Shown here: one piece after another, positions 10,675 through 20,989 of the stretch | Position numbering within the stretch: position 1 is the first letter of the stretch | Layout: every line of letters starts with the position of its first letter | NCBI RefSeq assembly: GCF_918797505.1 | Contig: NC_092800.1 | Span: 4,278,001-4,342,000 of the forward strand | DNA length: 64,000 nucleotides | Direction: 5' to 3' | Origin: Bemisia tabaci | Lineage: Eukaryota; Arthropoda; Insecta; Hemiptera; Aleyrodidae | The notes under the pieces: model-generated | Told to the model about the DNA's origin: nothing | The model's input: the letters and a program-made list of their open reading frames with translations, nothing else | Database searches by the model: none | Translations under genes and position numbers: made by a program

Positions 10675-10903
10675 TCGGTGTGCAGTTTTTGCAACTTCGA
10701 GAAATACGTGCTTGAAGTTTCGAAATTACATGGATCCTCTTGGCGGGAAAAAAGTTCAAACTGACTTTTAGATGCCTAAAAATTGGAATTTGGGAGCGAA
10801 TTTTACACAGAATATGCACTAAGACTGGTTTCACTTGAAATCATCGATATCTATATTTTTTCAAAAACTTCACTTATATGCCTTGTTCTCAGAATCCCTC
10901 AAT
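10675..10903 (-). mobile_element. J-type foldback, truncated copy J1
   Basis: Contains GTGCAGTTTTTGCAACTTCG, ATTACATGGATCCTC and, at the right, CACTTATATGCCTTGTTCTC followed by AGAATCCCTC, matching J3 (61234-61492) read backwards. The left terminus is missing and element I1 starts at the right edge. Confidence 0.6.
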
Positions 10904-11050
10904 TGGACCACATTTTGCAATATGGAACTATGAATTCTGGCTCAGTTTGAAAAAAAACGCATGTACTACTAGCTTGCCTATGAATATAAGTGTTTTTTCG
11001 GATGAGCCAGAAATCATAGTTCCTAATTGCAAAATGAAGTGCAATTATTG
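10901..11050. mobile_element. I-type foldback, copy I1
   Basis: TTGGACCACATTTTGCAATA with GAACTATGAATTCTGGCTC faces GAGCCAGAAATCATAGTTCC and AATTGCAAAATGAAGTGCAA. Same plan as I2 and I3. Confidence 0.75.
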
Positions 11051-11203
11051 CAATTTACGGATTTTAGATTTAGTGTCAAAAATTTTTGACCTCGTATTTG
11101 AACGAAAAAATGAATGATTTACCAGCACAATCTGCAACACTGCGGCGAAGGGCGGCGGGCGTTACTGTTCTCGTTACGCATTATGAGTCGCAGGCCCAAA
11201 GCC

Positions 11204-11367
11204 CAGTGGCGTGGCGTGCTTTGCGATAAATCGATTGATCTACCATTTAAACCTATGGAATAGGATCGAAAAGTAGGATGTTCGCAACGAACAGCTTAAT
11301 AATCGATTTTTTACCACAGTTTCATAGGGGGGAATATCGATGAGCGATCATTTATTCCTCGCTACTG
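11204..11367 (+). mobile_element. F-type hAT MITE, copy F4
   Basis: Starts CAGTGGCGTGGCGTGC, a clean family terminus, and ends ATTCCTCGCTACTG. Central GTTCGCAACGAACA palindrome. The 8-bp flanks do not match, so one edge may be rearranged. Confidence 0.85.
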
Positions 11368-11840
11368 GCGGATCCCTTTTGTGACGCAAATTAAGTGATG
11401 TCATCAATCGGCCGTTATCAATCGCCGGCATCTGAAGGAACGCTTCCGCGTTAAATGATCCTCGACCGATTGTGCAAAGTCGTCCATTCCACACACTCCA
11501 CCTAAAAACCTAGAAAAAGCAATGAAACTGGTACACAAATCCATGGCCCACGTCCAAAAACACGTATCTGAATTTTGGACGTTGAAAGTTCTGTCATATT
11601 CGTTTAGGAGCCGTTCAAGAATTACGTAAGTCGCTTAGGAAGGAGGGGGGTTTTGAGCTTAGTATTACGAATTAGGGGGTTAGCTCAAGTTTTACGTAAG
11701 TCTCCCACTCAAAAAGAAGGAAAAACCAACAACAATATTGTTGTTTTTTTTTGTTAATTTCAAAGATTTCTTAGTTATTTTTTGAAAAAAGTAAGTGTGG
11801 GAGAGGGATTGTCAAAAACTGAAACACGGGAGTGCCTCTC
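11368..11840. other. Unassigned intergenic DNA
   Basis: Contains two related stretches, CAAGAATTACGTAAGTC and CAAGTTTTACGTAAGTC (about 11614 and 11689), with short G runs; no gene recognised. Confidence 0.4.
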
Positions 11841-12149
11841 CACGTGAAAACTGATTGAAATTTTTTTTCTCGAGACATTATTTTAACTTAAAGCGTCGTT
11901 TCTTCTCGACAAAATTTGGTTTTTTTAAGTTAAATCCGTGCGGATTAAAGTCAGTGTTTAGAGTCGAAGAAACGTTGTTGTGTTATCGTTTTTTAACTTA
12001 AACTTAACGATAGGAAAATAACGCTTTTTCAGCTCAAAAAAACTATTGTTGAATTGAATACACATGTATTTAACTAAAAAAACAAATTTTGTCGACAATT
12101 AACGACGCTTTAAGTCAAACAGTATTTCAAGAAAATGTTTTTCCGTGTG
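11841..12149. mobile_element. Y-type foldback (~310 bp)
   Basis: CACGTGAAAACTGATTGAAA and TAACTTAAAGCGTCGTT at the left face GACGCTTTAAGTCAAAC and TTTTTCCGTGTGG at the right; ACAAAATTTGG faces ACAAATTTTGTCGAC. Single copy here. Confidence 0.6.
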
Positions 12150-12413
12150 GGTTATCCAGGTGCTAATTTGAATTCCTCAGCCAGGGTCACACAAAAGTCC
12201 TTGAACATCTCCAAATGTCTCAAAAACATCAGGTACCTTCAAAAATCGTCGACCTTGCTATCACTGAAAAGCAACAGTCAAAAATTGCATCGATGAGTCT
12301 CTTTGAAGCCTCCTTGGATACGTTGAGAAGAGCCTTGACGATAATTTTTTTTCTGGTTTGTTGGCTGGTGTTCTCTTTAACTGGTAGCCGTAACAGAATT
12401 TGCTTAACATTAA

Positions 12414-12480
12414 CATTGTAAACGTGACAATTTGTGACATTGTAAACGTGAAAATTTGTGAAATTGTAAACGGTAAAATT
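12414..12480. repeat. 24-bp minisatellite, about 2.8 copies
   Basis: The unit CATTGTAAACGTGACAATTT plus GTGA repeats at 12414, 12438 and 12462 with small changes. Read on the minus strand inside a 124-codon frame it yields a repeated FHVYNVTN-like peptide, but no other feature supports that frame as a gene. Confidence 0.85.
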
Positions 12481-13837
12481 TGGGTTGAGTTTCAACTGGA
12501 GCATAAACGTTGCAAGGGCTACACGTGATTTTTCAGCGGGATCCGATATGAATAGGCGGGCTTGCCGATAGCCATAAATAGCAGGACGGCGGTTCCCCGA
12601 CAATTCAATGAAAGCGACAGCGATGATTAAACGATATTTCTAATTTTACTTTCTTCCGCGAAAACCGAACACAAGAACCAACTTAATTCGGACCCTTCTG
12701 TGTCATTCCGACCGATCGGGGGGTGCTTTTGCGGAGACATGTCGTCTGGGTCCTTCCCAATCCTGGCAATATTCCTCCATCACGTTGCCGAATATTGTGG
12801 TAATTATTCTGCCATGCATACCTTGTTTCAAATCATAGGATTTTCGAGGTATGAAAAGCCCAGACGGGTAGAATATTACAATTTTGGGCTCTTTCTTTGC
12901 TCCAAATACCTAAAATTGGACTCATATTAACGACAGAATAAGAGGAGAAATGAGGTATAAGGCGCATGTGTGCAGTTTCTGAAAAAGTTGAAGTAGAACA
13001 ATGAGGAGGAACTATGAAAGTGTTCTTACGTCGCTTTCCAACTACCATTTATTGCAAAAGCATAACACAGAAAATTATAAATCATTCTCGGACCAATCGA
13101 CGTGTTAGCAAACGCGAGGTATCTACATATATTCTTTCGGACTTTTTGAAAAACTGTAGGGTACGCCATCTGACCGCTTCGCAGTCTGACCCCCCGAAGC
13201 GTTATGCTTTACGCGTTAAATCTTATGATAATAGAGTATGATATGTTCCATCTCATGATACTTTCATACAAATTAACGTCTTTCAAAACTTAAGCTTTAG
13301 AAATGGGAATTAATGATCTCGGAGACTTTAACGCTGTTGTAGAAAGTAGAATTTTAGCTCGCCTCACGTCATTTCCTTATTTTTGTCGGTCGATGCTTTT
13401 CAATGATAGTAAGATCGACGATTTTTTAAGGTATATGATGTATTTGAGACATTCCATGATCAGATTTTTAGATTTCAAGGAATTTTGTGTAATCCTGGCT
13501 GTGGAACTTAAATTAGCACCAAGTGGATAACCTCAACTTTTCCGTGAAGAGGCTTGTTTCGGTTTTTGAAAATTGTGTAAGTGGTCGTAAAGAAAGTCAT
13601 TTTTTGTAACATGACCCATTGACCCCACGAAGGCACATCGAGGTGATGGTACAACTACCGTGAGGGAAACTCCAGAAAAATGCGTTTTTAGGCTGCCTCA
13701 CAAAAATTGAGAAACAAATTAAAAGTCGGCAGCTTTTTGTCCTTCAAAAGTGTTATATAGCACTTGAATTTTCGAAAGATCAAAAATCGGTCAAAACTTT
13801 CGACCCTTTTACAAATTACCTACGCAAGTTGAGCCTG
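12481..13837. other. Unassigned intergenic DNA
   Basis: Several 70-75-codon frames at 12700-13530 on both strands; none has a recognisable domain, and they overlap in opposite senses. No shared repeat identified with confidence. Confidence 0.4.
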
Positions 13838-14252
13838 CACTGAAAAAAAAAATCTCGGTGTATTTACTGAAAAAGGGTAAAATTACCAAGCATTCAGGGT
13901 TCTATTTGATCCCGGTTTTTTCTTGGTAAAATTATTATTCATGGAATTGGCAATTTTACTGAGAAATCTCGGTAAAATTTTTGAACTTTCTCGGTAATTT
14001 TACTGGACCTTGGTAAAAACGCCAATATTTTTTATCGACTGTAGTAGAATTACCGAGATAAAATGGGAAAGTTACCGGGAATTGATTACCGATAAAAGTG
14101 GTATTCTTACCTGGAAATAACAGTAAAAATACCGGTTTTTAGGTAAGCTTACCAGTCTGTCTTGGTAAAATTACCAATAATTGGTAAAAAAAAGTGAGAT
14201 GGTAAAGGTACCAACGGACCTTCGTAAAAACGCCGAGAATTTTTTTTCAGTG
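13838..14252 (+). mobile_element. B-type foldback MITE, copy B2
   Basis: CACTGAAAAAAAAAATCTCGG to TTTTTTTTCAGTG, 415 bp, collinear with B3 and B4. Word content is dominated by GGTAAAATTACC palindromes. Confidence 0.9.
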
Positions 14253-14906
14253 ATAAACCAATAGTTATAGAGCAAAATACGTCACACCACTGGAGTATAC
14301 TGCTTTTCAAACCACTTTTTTGGACTCATCGCCCGGAGTAAGTCACCCAGGTCCCAGGATGAGTCCCCACGCGTGGTCCAAAAGCGAATCGCATTCTCCT
14401 GTTTGTTTTGACGCGCCGGCGATGGTCGTTCCACGAAGCGAACCCAAGACCGGGGGGATTAGTGGAACGAGTCGGTGGATGGTCATCTTGCATCGCACCG
14501 CGCCCGGGCCCAATTCACCCCGGCGGAAACAGCACGACAGAAACGCAATCGCGACACGTGCTCCACACGCCCGCACCTCCCTGAACCCCGCCGCGGGCTC
14601 GCCCCTCGGTCCCTGGGGCTCATCCCCGAGTCCGGGGTATTTCGGGGGTTCCGAGAAGATCCGCCATAATTCAGGGAGGACGAGCTCCGGCATTTAATAA
14701 GGTGTTTTGTTCGCTCGCGGGAGCGGAAATGGGTGCGTGATGGTCCTTTGATGGACGAGGCCGGGAGCCTTAAAAAAATTAACAATGTGTGAAACAATCA
14801 CGGCGAGAAAAAAATGCCCCCGAATGGGCGGTCGCCGGTGTCGCGTCGTTGTCACCGTCCGTGCCGGCCGCTCGTTTGTCCACTCCTCCCTCTCCCTTCT
14901 CCCTCC
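14253..14906. other. GC-rich unique block
   Basis: From about 14330 to 14900 the DNA is strongly GC-rich. Frames of 104-125 codons stay open simultaneously on both strands at 14320-14797, which is what low stop-codon density in GC-rich DNA produces. No peptide domain recognised. It could be a CpG-rich promoter or 5' region of an unseen gene. Confidence 0.4.
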
Positions 14907-15117
14907 TACTCTGCAGTGCTAAGGAAGAACGCCGTATAAACATTTGAGAGTTCCCAAATTTCCTTCGATAAAATATTCATTTTTGAGAAAAGTTGTGAAT
15001 ATTTTTCCTTTAAATTTTCAGGATCTCTAGGTGAAATTGCGAACAAAATTACCTGAAAAATTGGAAGAGAAATATTCATAAATTTACCAAGGAATTCGTT
15101 TTTTTCAAATGAAATTT
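14907..15117. mobile_element. G-type element, left part G2
   Basis: CAGTGCTAAGGAAGAACGCC, then GAGTTCCCAAATTTCCTTCG and CCTTTAAATTTTCAG match the left ~200 bp of G3. It stops at TTTGGCAA where the inverted arm at 15128 begins. Confidence 0.8.
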
Positions 15118-15332
15118 GGCAATTGTGGCAAGTGGGTTGAATTTTTCGTCTATTTTTGAACAATGTTTTAACCATTCAATGTTCCGTTGGAATTGTGAAC
15201 TTCAGCAGTGACAATCACGAAATTTAAAGAATGGGTACACGTAGAACGCAAGTTATATGGTTGTTTGGGTATAAACTGTTACACCTGTTATCTGAATAAT
15301 TATTATTACTTATACGACAAAATCATATGCTG

Positions 15333-15579
15333 CCATGCTAAGGAAGAACGCCGTATGAACATTCGAGAGTTGCCAAATTTCCTTCGATAAAATGTCTATT
15401 TCTTAGAAAAATCTTGAATATTTTTCCTTGAAATTTTCAGAGTCTTTAGGTAAAATTGCGAACTAAATCATTTGAAAAATTGGGAGGAAAATATTAATCA
15501 ATTTACCAGGAAATTCGCTTTTTATCCAATGAAATTCGGCAACACCTGAAGGCTCATACGACGTTTGTTCTTAGCTCGG
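15333..15579 (+). mobile_element. G-type element, complete copy G3
   Basis: CCATGCTAAGGAAGAACGCC at the left and the imperfect complement TACGACGTTTGTTCTTAGCTCGG at the right. Interior has the paired G landmarks TGCCAAATTTCCTTCG and CCAATGAAATTCGGCAACA. Confidence 0.85.
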
Positions 15580-15870
15580 CATTACTAGCCTAGCGACTCT
15601 GTTTTCTTGGCGATCGAAGGAAAAATACGGACGATGAAAGTCGCAGAATACGGACCTTGATTGTGGAGTTTCAAAATCTCCGCTCTTTTTCGGTGACGGT
15701 GTGTGTAAGAGGGCGAGGAGATGGTGACGGCCCCCTTAAATTTTTAGTTTTTTTTCCTCAATCCAACATTTTTACTTTTTACCACGGGATACGCCCCCTG
15801 ACTTCTCCGCGGTCCAATCCTTCGAAGCATTTTGCGCCTTTGCGGCGTTATGCGGTACGCGTTACCTATA

Positions 15871-16010
15871 TGGACTACATTTTGCAATTTGGAACTAAAA
15901 ATTCTGGCCCGGTTTAAAAACAACGAATGTGCCATTAGTTTTCCTGTGCACATAAGTGTTTTTTCATAAGGGCCAGAATTTAAAGTTTCAAATTGCAAAA
16001 TGCAGTCCAA
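15871..16010. mobile_element. I-type foldback, copy I2
   Basis: TGGACTACATTTTGCAATTT with AATTCTGGCCC faces GGGCCAGAATT and AAATTGCAAAATGCAGTCCA. The loop carries GCACATAAGTGTTTTTTCAT, shared with I1 and I3. Confidence 0.85.
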
Positions 16011-16382
16011 ATGATTTTATCGTATAGTAATAATTATTATTTAGATAACAGGTGTAACAGTTTATACCAAAACAACCATATGACTTGCGTTCTACGTGTA
16101 CCCATTCTTTAAATTTCGTGATTGTTACTGCTGAAGTTCACAATTCCATCGGAACATTGAATGGTTAAAAAATTGTTCAAAAGTAGACAAAAAATTCAAC
16201 CCACTTGCACAACTCTTCAAACCTGGGACACGTTTCGACACCTTTGGTGCCATCCTTAGGCATGATATTGAATGAATAGGGGGAAAACAGTCAAACTCGA
16301 AGACATGCAGTTCGTATTGTCTCGTCTGTTTCATATTTCCTATAAATATTATTTCTATAAATGAATATACACTACTATTCTG

Positions 16383-16629
16383 CCGTGCTAAAGAAGAACG
16401 CCGTATGAACCTTCAGGCGTTGCCAAATTTCCTTCGATATAACTCGAATTTTCTGGTACACTTATGAATATTTCCCCTCCAATTTTTCAGATAATTTTGT
16501 TCGCAATTTTACCTACAGTTCCTGAAAATTTCAAGGAAAAATATCAATAAATTTCCTCAAAAATAAGCATTTTAATGAAGGAAATTTGGCAACGTCTGAA
16601 GGTTCATACGGCGTTCTTCCTTAGCACGG
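16383..16629 (+). mobile_element. G-type element, complete copy G4
   Basis: Very regular copy: CCGTGCTAAAGAAGAACGCC to GGCGTTCTTCCTTAGCACGG, 247 bp, with TTGCCAAATTTCCTTCG facing GAAGGAAATTTGGCAACG. The ends extend outwards as ACTATTCTG and TAGTATT, so the true terminus may be a few bases further out. Confidence 0.9.
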
Positions 16630-16658
16630 TAGTATTAGAGTCGCGGGAAAATGTAATT

Positions 16659-16780
16659 GGACGTATTCCTATCAAACGGAACTACGTCCATTATGACGTG
16701 AGCCCTGAGACCCATAAGAGTATATGCATTACAAGGCTCACGTCATAATGCACATAGTTCCGTTTGATAGGAATACGTCC
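16659..16780. mobile_element. E-type 122-bp foldback, copy E2
   Basis: GGACGTATTCCTATCAAACG to CGTTTGATAGGAATACGTCC, flanked by AATT on each side as a 4-bp target duplication. GACGTGAGCCCTGAGACC faces CAAGGCTCACGTC inside. Confidence 0.92.
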
Positions 16781-16784
16781 AATT

Positions 16785-17317
16785 GAAGTCCCACAGACCT
16801 AGCAATATTTAATGGTCTAAGATCTCTCCTCGCCAGAAATTTTCAAAATTGCATTCCTCGTTCCACGAAATTAGATTACGGCAGGTCAGTTCCCTGTCGA
16901 GTTCGATCCATATGAAGCTCGGTTGGGGTTAAGAGGTCAGTGGGTTAGTGATCTCCCTGGACCCCTCATTCGAGCGGGCCGAATACCTCGGTGAGCGATA
17001 CGATTCATTTCAAAATAGGAGAGCGCGTTTTATCAAGATGCGGTCATCGCAAGCTCCACTGCACCCCGAACTCGCAGCGGGGGCGGGGGCCCTGGATAAT
17101 CGGGCGATTTGGCAATGGACCCCCTGTTTATAAATAATCTCGCGCAAAGAGTGCGATATGAAAAACATCCCGGCGCATTTGCCACCGCGTTTACCTATAT
17201 TCCGAAAACGTTTGTTTTGGGCGCCTCGGGGCCGGCGCTCGCGTCATGACGAACAAATTACACTTCAACGCCTGCGACGTTATAAATTGCCGCCGGCGTC
17301 GCACAGTGGATCCATTC
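16785..17317. other. Unassigned, partly GC-rich DNA
   Basis: No gene or repeat recognised; short GC-rich frames only. Confidence 0.4.
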
Positions 17318-18216
17318 AATGGAGATGTTGCATGTGTGAGGGATTTGCGATTTGACCATTGATTCTTATGTAAAAGTCCGCGCACTGAAAAAAAAATCTC
17401 GGTGATTCACTAAGAAGAGGGTAAAATTACCAAGAATTCAGGGTTCTATTTGATCACAGTTTTTTCTTGGTAAAACTACCATTTATGGAATAGGTAATTT
17501 CACCGAGAAATCTCGGTAATTTTACTGGACCTTGGTAAAAACGCCAATATTTTTTATCGACTATAGTAGAATTACCGAGATAAAATGGCAAAGCTATCGG
17601 GAATTGATTACCAATTAAAGTGGTATTCTTACCTGGAAAAAACAGTAAAAATACCGGTTTTTAGGTAAGTTTACCAGTCTGTCTTGGTAAAATTACCAAT
17701 AATTGGTAAAAAAGTGAGATCGTAAAGGTACGAACGGACCTTAGTAAAAACAGCGAGAATTTTTTTTCGGTGCAAGAAACACGATGGTGCCACTGGTTTT
17801 CTCTGAAATCATCTCTCAAGCTCAAAAAAAGCTCTTAAAGTGAGGCAAAAATGGAGAGGATATCTCACCCTACCCTGAGAGTCCACCTCTACATCAAAAC
17901 AAACTCTCCATGCAAAGATAGGGAGCAAATACATTAGCAGGGTTGCCGTGTTTTCAGTTTTGGAGTCCCCAAATAAAGTGGCAATCCTGCTAATGTATTT
18001 GCTCCCTATCTTTGCATGGAAAGTGTCTTGGTGTAGAGGTGGACTCTCAGGATAGGGTGGGATATCCCCTTCATTTTGGCCTCAACTCGAGAGCTTTTTT
18101 TTGAGCTTGGGAGTTGATCTCAGAGAAAACCAGGGACACCATCGTGTTTCTCGCAAACTTTTACATAAGAATCAACGGTCAAATCGCAAATTCCGCACAC
18201 ATGCAACATCTCCATT
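17318..18216. mobile_element. C-type large foldback, copy C1, split by B3
   Basis: Outer arm AATGGAGATGTTGCATGTG and final CACATGCAACATCTCCATT are complementary. Next to them TTCTTATGTAAAAGT and GCAAGAAACACGATGGTG (left) face CACCATCGTGTTTCTCGC and ACTTTTACATAAGAATC (right). Deeper arms (AAAGATAGGGAGCAAATACA) pair around GGCAATCCTGCTAATG. Removing B3 at 17383-17772 restores arm symmetry. Confidence 0.85.
17383..17772 (+). mobile_element. B-type foldback MITE, copy B3, nested in C1
   Basis: CACTGAAAAAAAAATCTCGG to TTTTTTTTCGGTG. About 25 bp shorter than B2 because one of the TCGGTAAAATT segments is missing. It sits between AAAAGTCCGCG and CAAGAAACACGATGG of the C1 left arm. Confidence 0.9.
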
Positions 18217-18440
18217 AGAGACGTCGGACGTGAAATTTTTTACTAAAACTGCAATTTTTTATGTTTATTTAGCCACACTTTTATCTTCAAGGGGTGTTCC
18301 TTAAAGACATTTTACAAGAAAACCAACGGAACCACTTTTCGAGCTTCAAAGTTTTGTATAAACGGAGTTATAAGCGTTTAAAGTTTCCAAATTTTGTCCG
18401 ACTTCTCTTGTTGGCTCGAACCACTGTGTGTCGGGGCGCG
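18217..18440. repeat. Single unit of the decayed ~280-bp tandem family (T)
   Basis: TACTAAAACTGCAATTTTTT, ACAAGAAAACCAACGGAACC and TTTTGTATAAACGGAGTTATAA resemble the segments of the array at 43372-44345. It directly follows C1. The match is weak and reported from word order only. Confidence 0.45.
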
Positions 18441-18585
18441 TCGGTGCAGCGGGGCCGTTGCTTGGCCCGTGCATGATCTCAGTGCAATAACACGGGTGGA
18501 CCTCAAACTCCCGCACTCCGATCTCCTCGCACTTTCAATTAGGTTGCGGCGCGATCCGTGCCCTCCCCCGATCTCGTGGCCTCAA

Positions 18586-18826
18586 TCGATGGCCAAAGTG
18601 AGAAACCTCGTATCTCCATTGCGGAAATTCAAAATTTCCGCTCCTATTTTATTTTTTGAAGAGAAACAAGATATATTCATAGCTCGAAACTCTTACAGAA
18701 TATTCTCCCAACAGAGAAGAAAAATCAAAACTGTACGTTGATTAGCTTTCCGAAGAAAAAAAAAGTATAACAGGAGGTCTGCGACGTTGCAAACGGAGGT
18801 ATGTGGTTTCGCACTTCGGCCATCGA
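18586..18826. mobile_element. W-type foldback, copy W3
   Basis: TCGATGGCCAAAGTGAGAAA faces TTTCGCACTTCGGCCATCGA; GCGGAAATTC and TATTTTATTTTTTG at the left face AAAAAAAAAGTATAACAGG at the right. Confidence 0.7.
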
Positions 18827-18889
18827 TATGCGATCCTAATACCTAAGCTACGCTATCACAACTTATTGCACATAGAGGCCGTCCCTAAA

Positions 18890-19029
18890 TTGGACTACAT
18901 TTTTCAATTTGGAACTATTAATTCTAGCCCAGTTTAAAAACAACGTATAAGCCATTAGTTTCCCTATGCACATAAGTGTTTTTCCAGAAGAGCCAGAGTT
19001 TAAAGTTCCAAGTTGCAAATGCTGTCCAA
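18890..19029. mobile_element. I-type foldback, copy I3
   Basis: TTGGACTACATTTTTCAATT with AATTCTAGCCC faces AGAGCCAGAGTTTAAAGTTC and TTGCAAATGCTGTCCAA. Loop GCACATAAGTGTTTTTCCAG as in I2. Confidence 0.85.
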
Positions 19030-19556
19030 TTACGTAACGCTACATTTGCGGTTTTTTGCCACCTTTACTCCTCTGCAACGGAACATAACACTGTGCTAGA
19101 CCCCCCACCCCTTAAAAAAATACATAATGCTTGCGCGGCCTTTCCCCATTGCGATACAAAATTATCTAAATATCACCTTACTTCCACTGAACGTATTGGC
19201 GTTTCCATTTAGTGAGAAAAAGTGGAAGTATTGTAGCTTTGCTCTATGAACCCCTGTAACGCCACTTGACGCAGGCAAAAACTCCCACCTTCCTTGGAGC
19301 TTAACGTAATTAAGGGACGGCTCCATATAACTAATCAAAACTCTAAAAATGGAGATGTGCACCTATCACTTAACCCCATCCATGTCGTTCCCTCTACCTA
19401 GTGTTTATGCACCAGTAGTGCATTACTCCTTTACTTCTGGCCATAGTATAAGGCATTTAAGAAGAATTACCTTCTCAGATCAGTCGTTCTGTGCAAAAAT
19501 GGCACAAAAGCGCCTTTTCTATAACTATTATTTCTAATTTCCAAGAATATCTTTCT
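19030..19556. other. Unassigned intergenic DNA
   Basis: No gene or shared repeat recognised. Confidence 0.4.
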
Positions 19557-19560
19557 ATAT

Positions 19561-19929
19561 GGACGTATTTCTATCAAACAGACCTATGTAGAGGTGAGAA
19601 ATATGGGGTGTGCTCGTCGAAGCTGCATAAGAAGCAATGTTAAAGTGGGCGTGATTCCTTTTGAAGAATTGGAAAAGCGGGATTTTACATTCTATCAAAC
19701 AGACCTATGTGCCAATTGAATGCGGAACTCATGAGCCGCGGGCATGGCAAGAGAGCCTTGTGCACAGGGCTCATGAGTTAAAGACACGGATCCGCGGATC
19801 GGAGTCTCCATCGTCGCCGCTGACGTCACTGGCGCTTCATTATTCTCATTCACTCTTACGGCCAGAGAACTAACAAGCACACCCCATATTTCTCACCTCC
19901 ACATAGGTCTGTTTGGTAGAAATACGTCC
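19561..19929. mobile_element. E-type 369-bp derivative, copy E6
   Basis: Same terminal GGACGTATTTCTATCAAAC and ACGTCC as E2, flanked by ATAT on both sides. Arms continue as ACCTATGTAGAGGTGAGAAA and TTTCTCACCTCCACATAGGT. Inside is a second ATTCTATCAAACAGACCTAT and a GAACTCATGAGCC...GGGCTCATGAGTT pair. Confidence 0.88.
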
Positions 19930-20023
19930 ATATTTCAGTCGTGTCAACTTAAACTTGAGGATATGAATAACTGTTTTTGACCTCAGCCAATACTGCATCT
20001 AATGGTGTAAACAACTGGCACCA

Positions 20024-20144
20024 CACTGGAAAAAAAAAAAACACATTGGATCTAGAATCGAGACTGTTAAAAACATCAACAAGAAAAAGTACTCCTGATT
20101 CAATCAGAATCTAGCTTAAATCAAGAACCAAGCCTCTTAATTTA
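20024..20144 (+). mobile_element. A-type MITE, truncated left half A2
   Basis: CACTGG plus a long A run, then TCTAGAATCGAGACTGTT, and the sequence ends inside the family centre at AAGCCTCTTAATTTA. The right arm is absent. Confidence 0.85.
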
Positions 20145-20161
20145 TACATTTTCGGGCCTGA

Positions 20162-20727
20162 GCGACTTCTCGTAGACAGCATAGAAAATCATTGCCAGTT
20201 CACGTCTTAGGCCATCGCGCCTTCAGTTTTGCAGATGCCACACGCGCATCCATCAAACACGAATAGTTGTATCACCGCGCCGTCGTCAACGCTCGTCCGT
20301 TCCCTTCCTCTATTTCCATGTTGCGTTGGCTCTGTTTGTCTTATTTGTAGTGATGCTTCAAAGGGCTACGTGAGCAACACAGCCGAAGAAATGAGAAACG
20401 TATTCAGGCCACATTTTTCAACTTTTGCGACTTCTCATTAGCAGCATTGATTTGAGAGTTCACGCCTCACGACATCGCGCCTTCAATTTTGGAGATGCAG
20501 CACGGACATCCATCGGGTACGAATAGTTGTATCTCTGCGCCGTCGTCAACGCGAGTCCTGTTCCTATAGCTCTAATTTCATTGTGTATTTGTGTATATTG
20601 TGTGTTTGTATTGTGTTAGTCTCGTTTGTCTCATTTGAGGTGATTTGAAGTGAAGTTTGCCTCACTTCGGGGGCTACGTGAGCAACACAGAAGAAGATAG
20701 GAGAGACGTTTTACAACCTCAAATTTT
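20162..20727 (+). repeat. U-type direct tandem pair (~265-300-bp units)
   Basis: Units start at about 20162 and 20427 with GCGACTTCTC; later landmarks GCGCCTTCA, ACGAATAGTTGTATC, GCGCCGTCGTCAACGC and GGGCTACGTGAGCAACACAG are in the same order in both. Both units keep a frame reading GYVSNTxE, but the downstream residues diverge at all codon positions, so coding is not supported. Confidence 0.8.
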
Positions 20728-20732
20728 AATTT

Positions 20733-20736
20733 CACT

Positions 20737-20781
<45 letters not shown>

Positions 20782-20989
20782 CGCTTTGGATCTAGAGTCC
20801 AGACTCTTAAAAACATCGACAAGAAAAAGTACTCTTGATTCAATCCTAGCTTAAATCAAGAACCAAGCCTCTTAATTTAAGCGGATTTCCTTTTGATTTA
20901 AGCGCAAATTGGATTGAATCAAGAGTATTTTTTCCTGTCAATGTTTTCAAGAGTCTGGACTCAAGATCAAATGTGTTTTTTTTCCAGTG
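20733..20989 (+). mobile_element. A-type MITE, copy A3, with 42-bp poly(A)
   Basis: CACTGC followed by 42 A residues (20739-20780), then GGATCTAGAGTCCAGACTCT, and a complete right arm to TTTTTTTTCCAGTG. The terminal A stretch has expanded compared with 8-11 A in sister copies. Confidence 0.9.

Larger units (their letters stand above)
15128..16208. repeat. Inverted repeat with ~200-bp arms (15128-15327 / 16011-16208) and two elements in its loop
   Basis: GCAAGTGGGTTGAATTTTT through TACGACAAAATCAT on the left is the reverse complement of ATGATTTTATCGTATAGTAA through AATTCAACCCACTTGC on the right, with few differences. The ~680-bp loop contains a complete G3 and I2. The left arm abuts a truncated G2. 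Confidence 0.8.

Noticed and set aside
14320..14797. Frames of 104-125 codons on both strands
   Set aside because: Opposite-strand frames coexist in a GC-rich block with few stop codons; no domain or splice context.
20342..20720. Conserved GYVSNTxE peptide in the two U units
   Set aside because: Only eight residues agree, and the following codons differ at first and second positions as much as at the third, so there is no sign of protein-level constraint.
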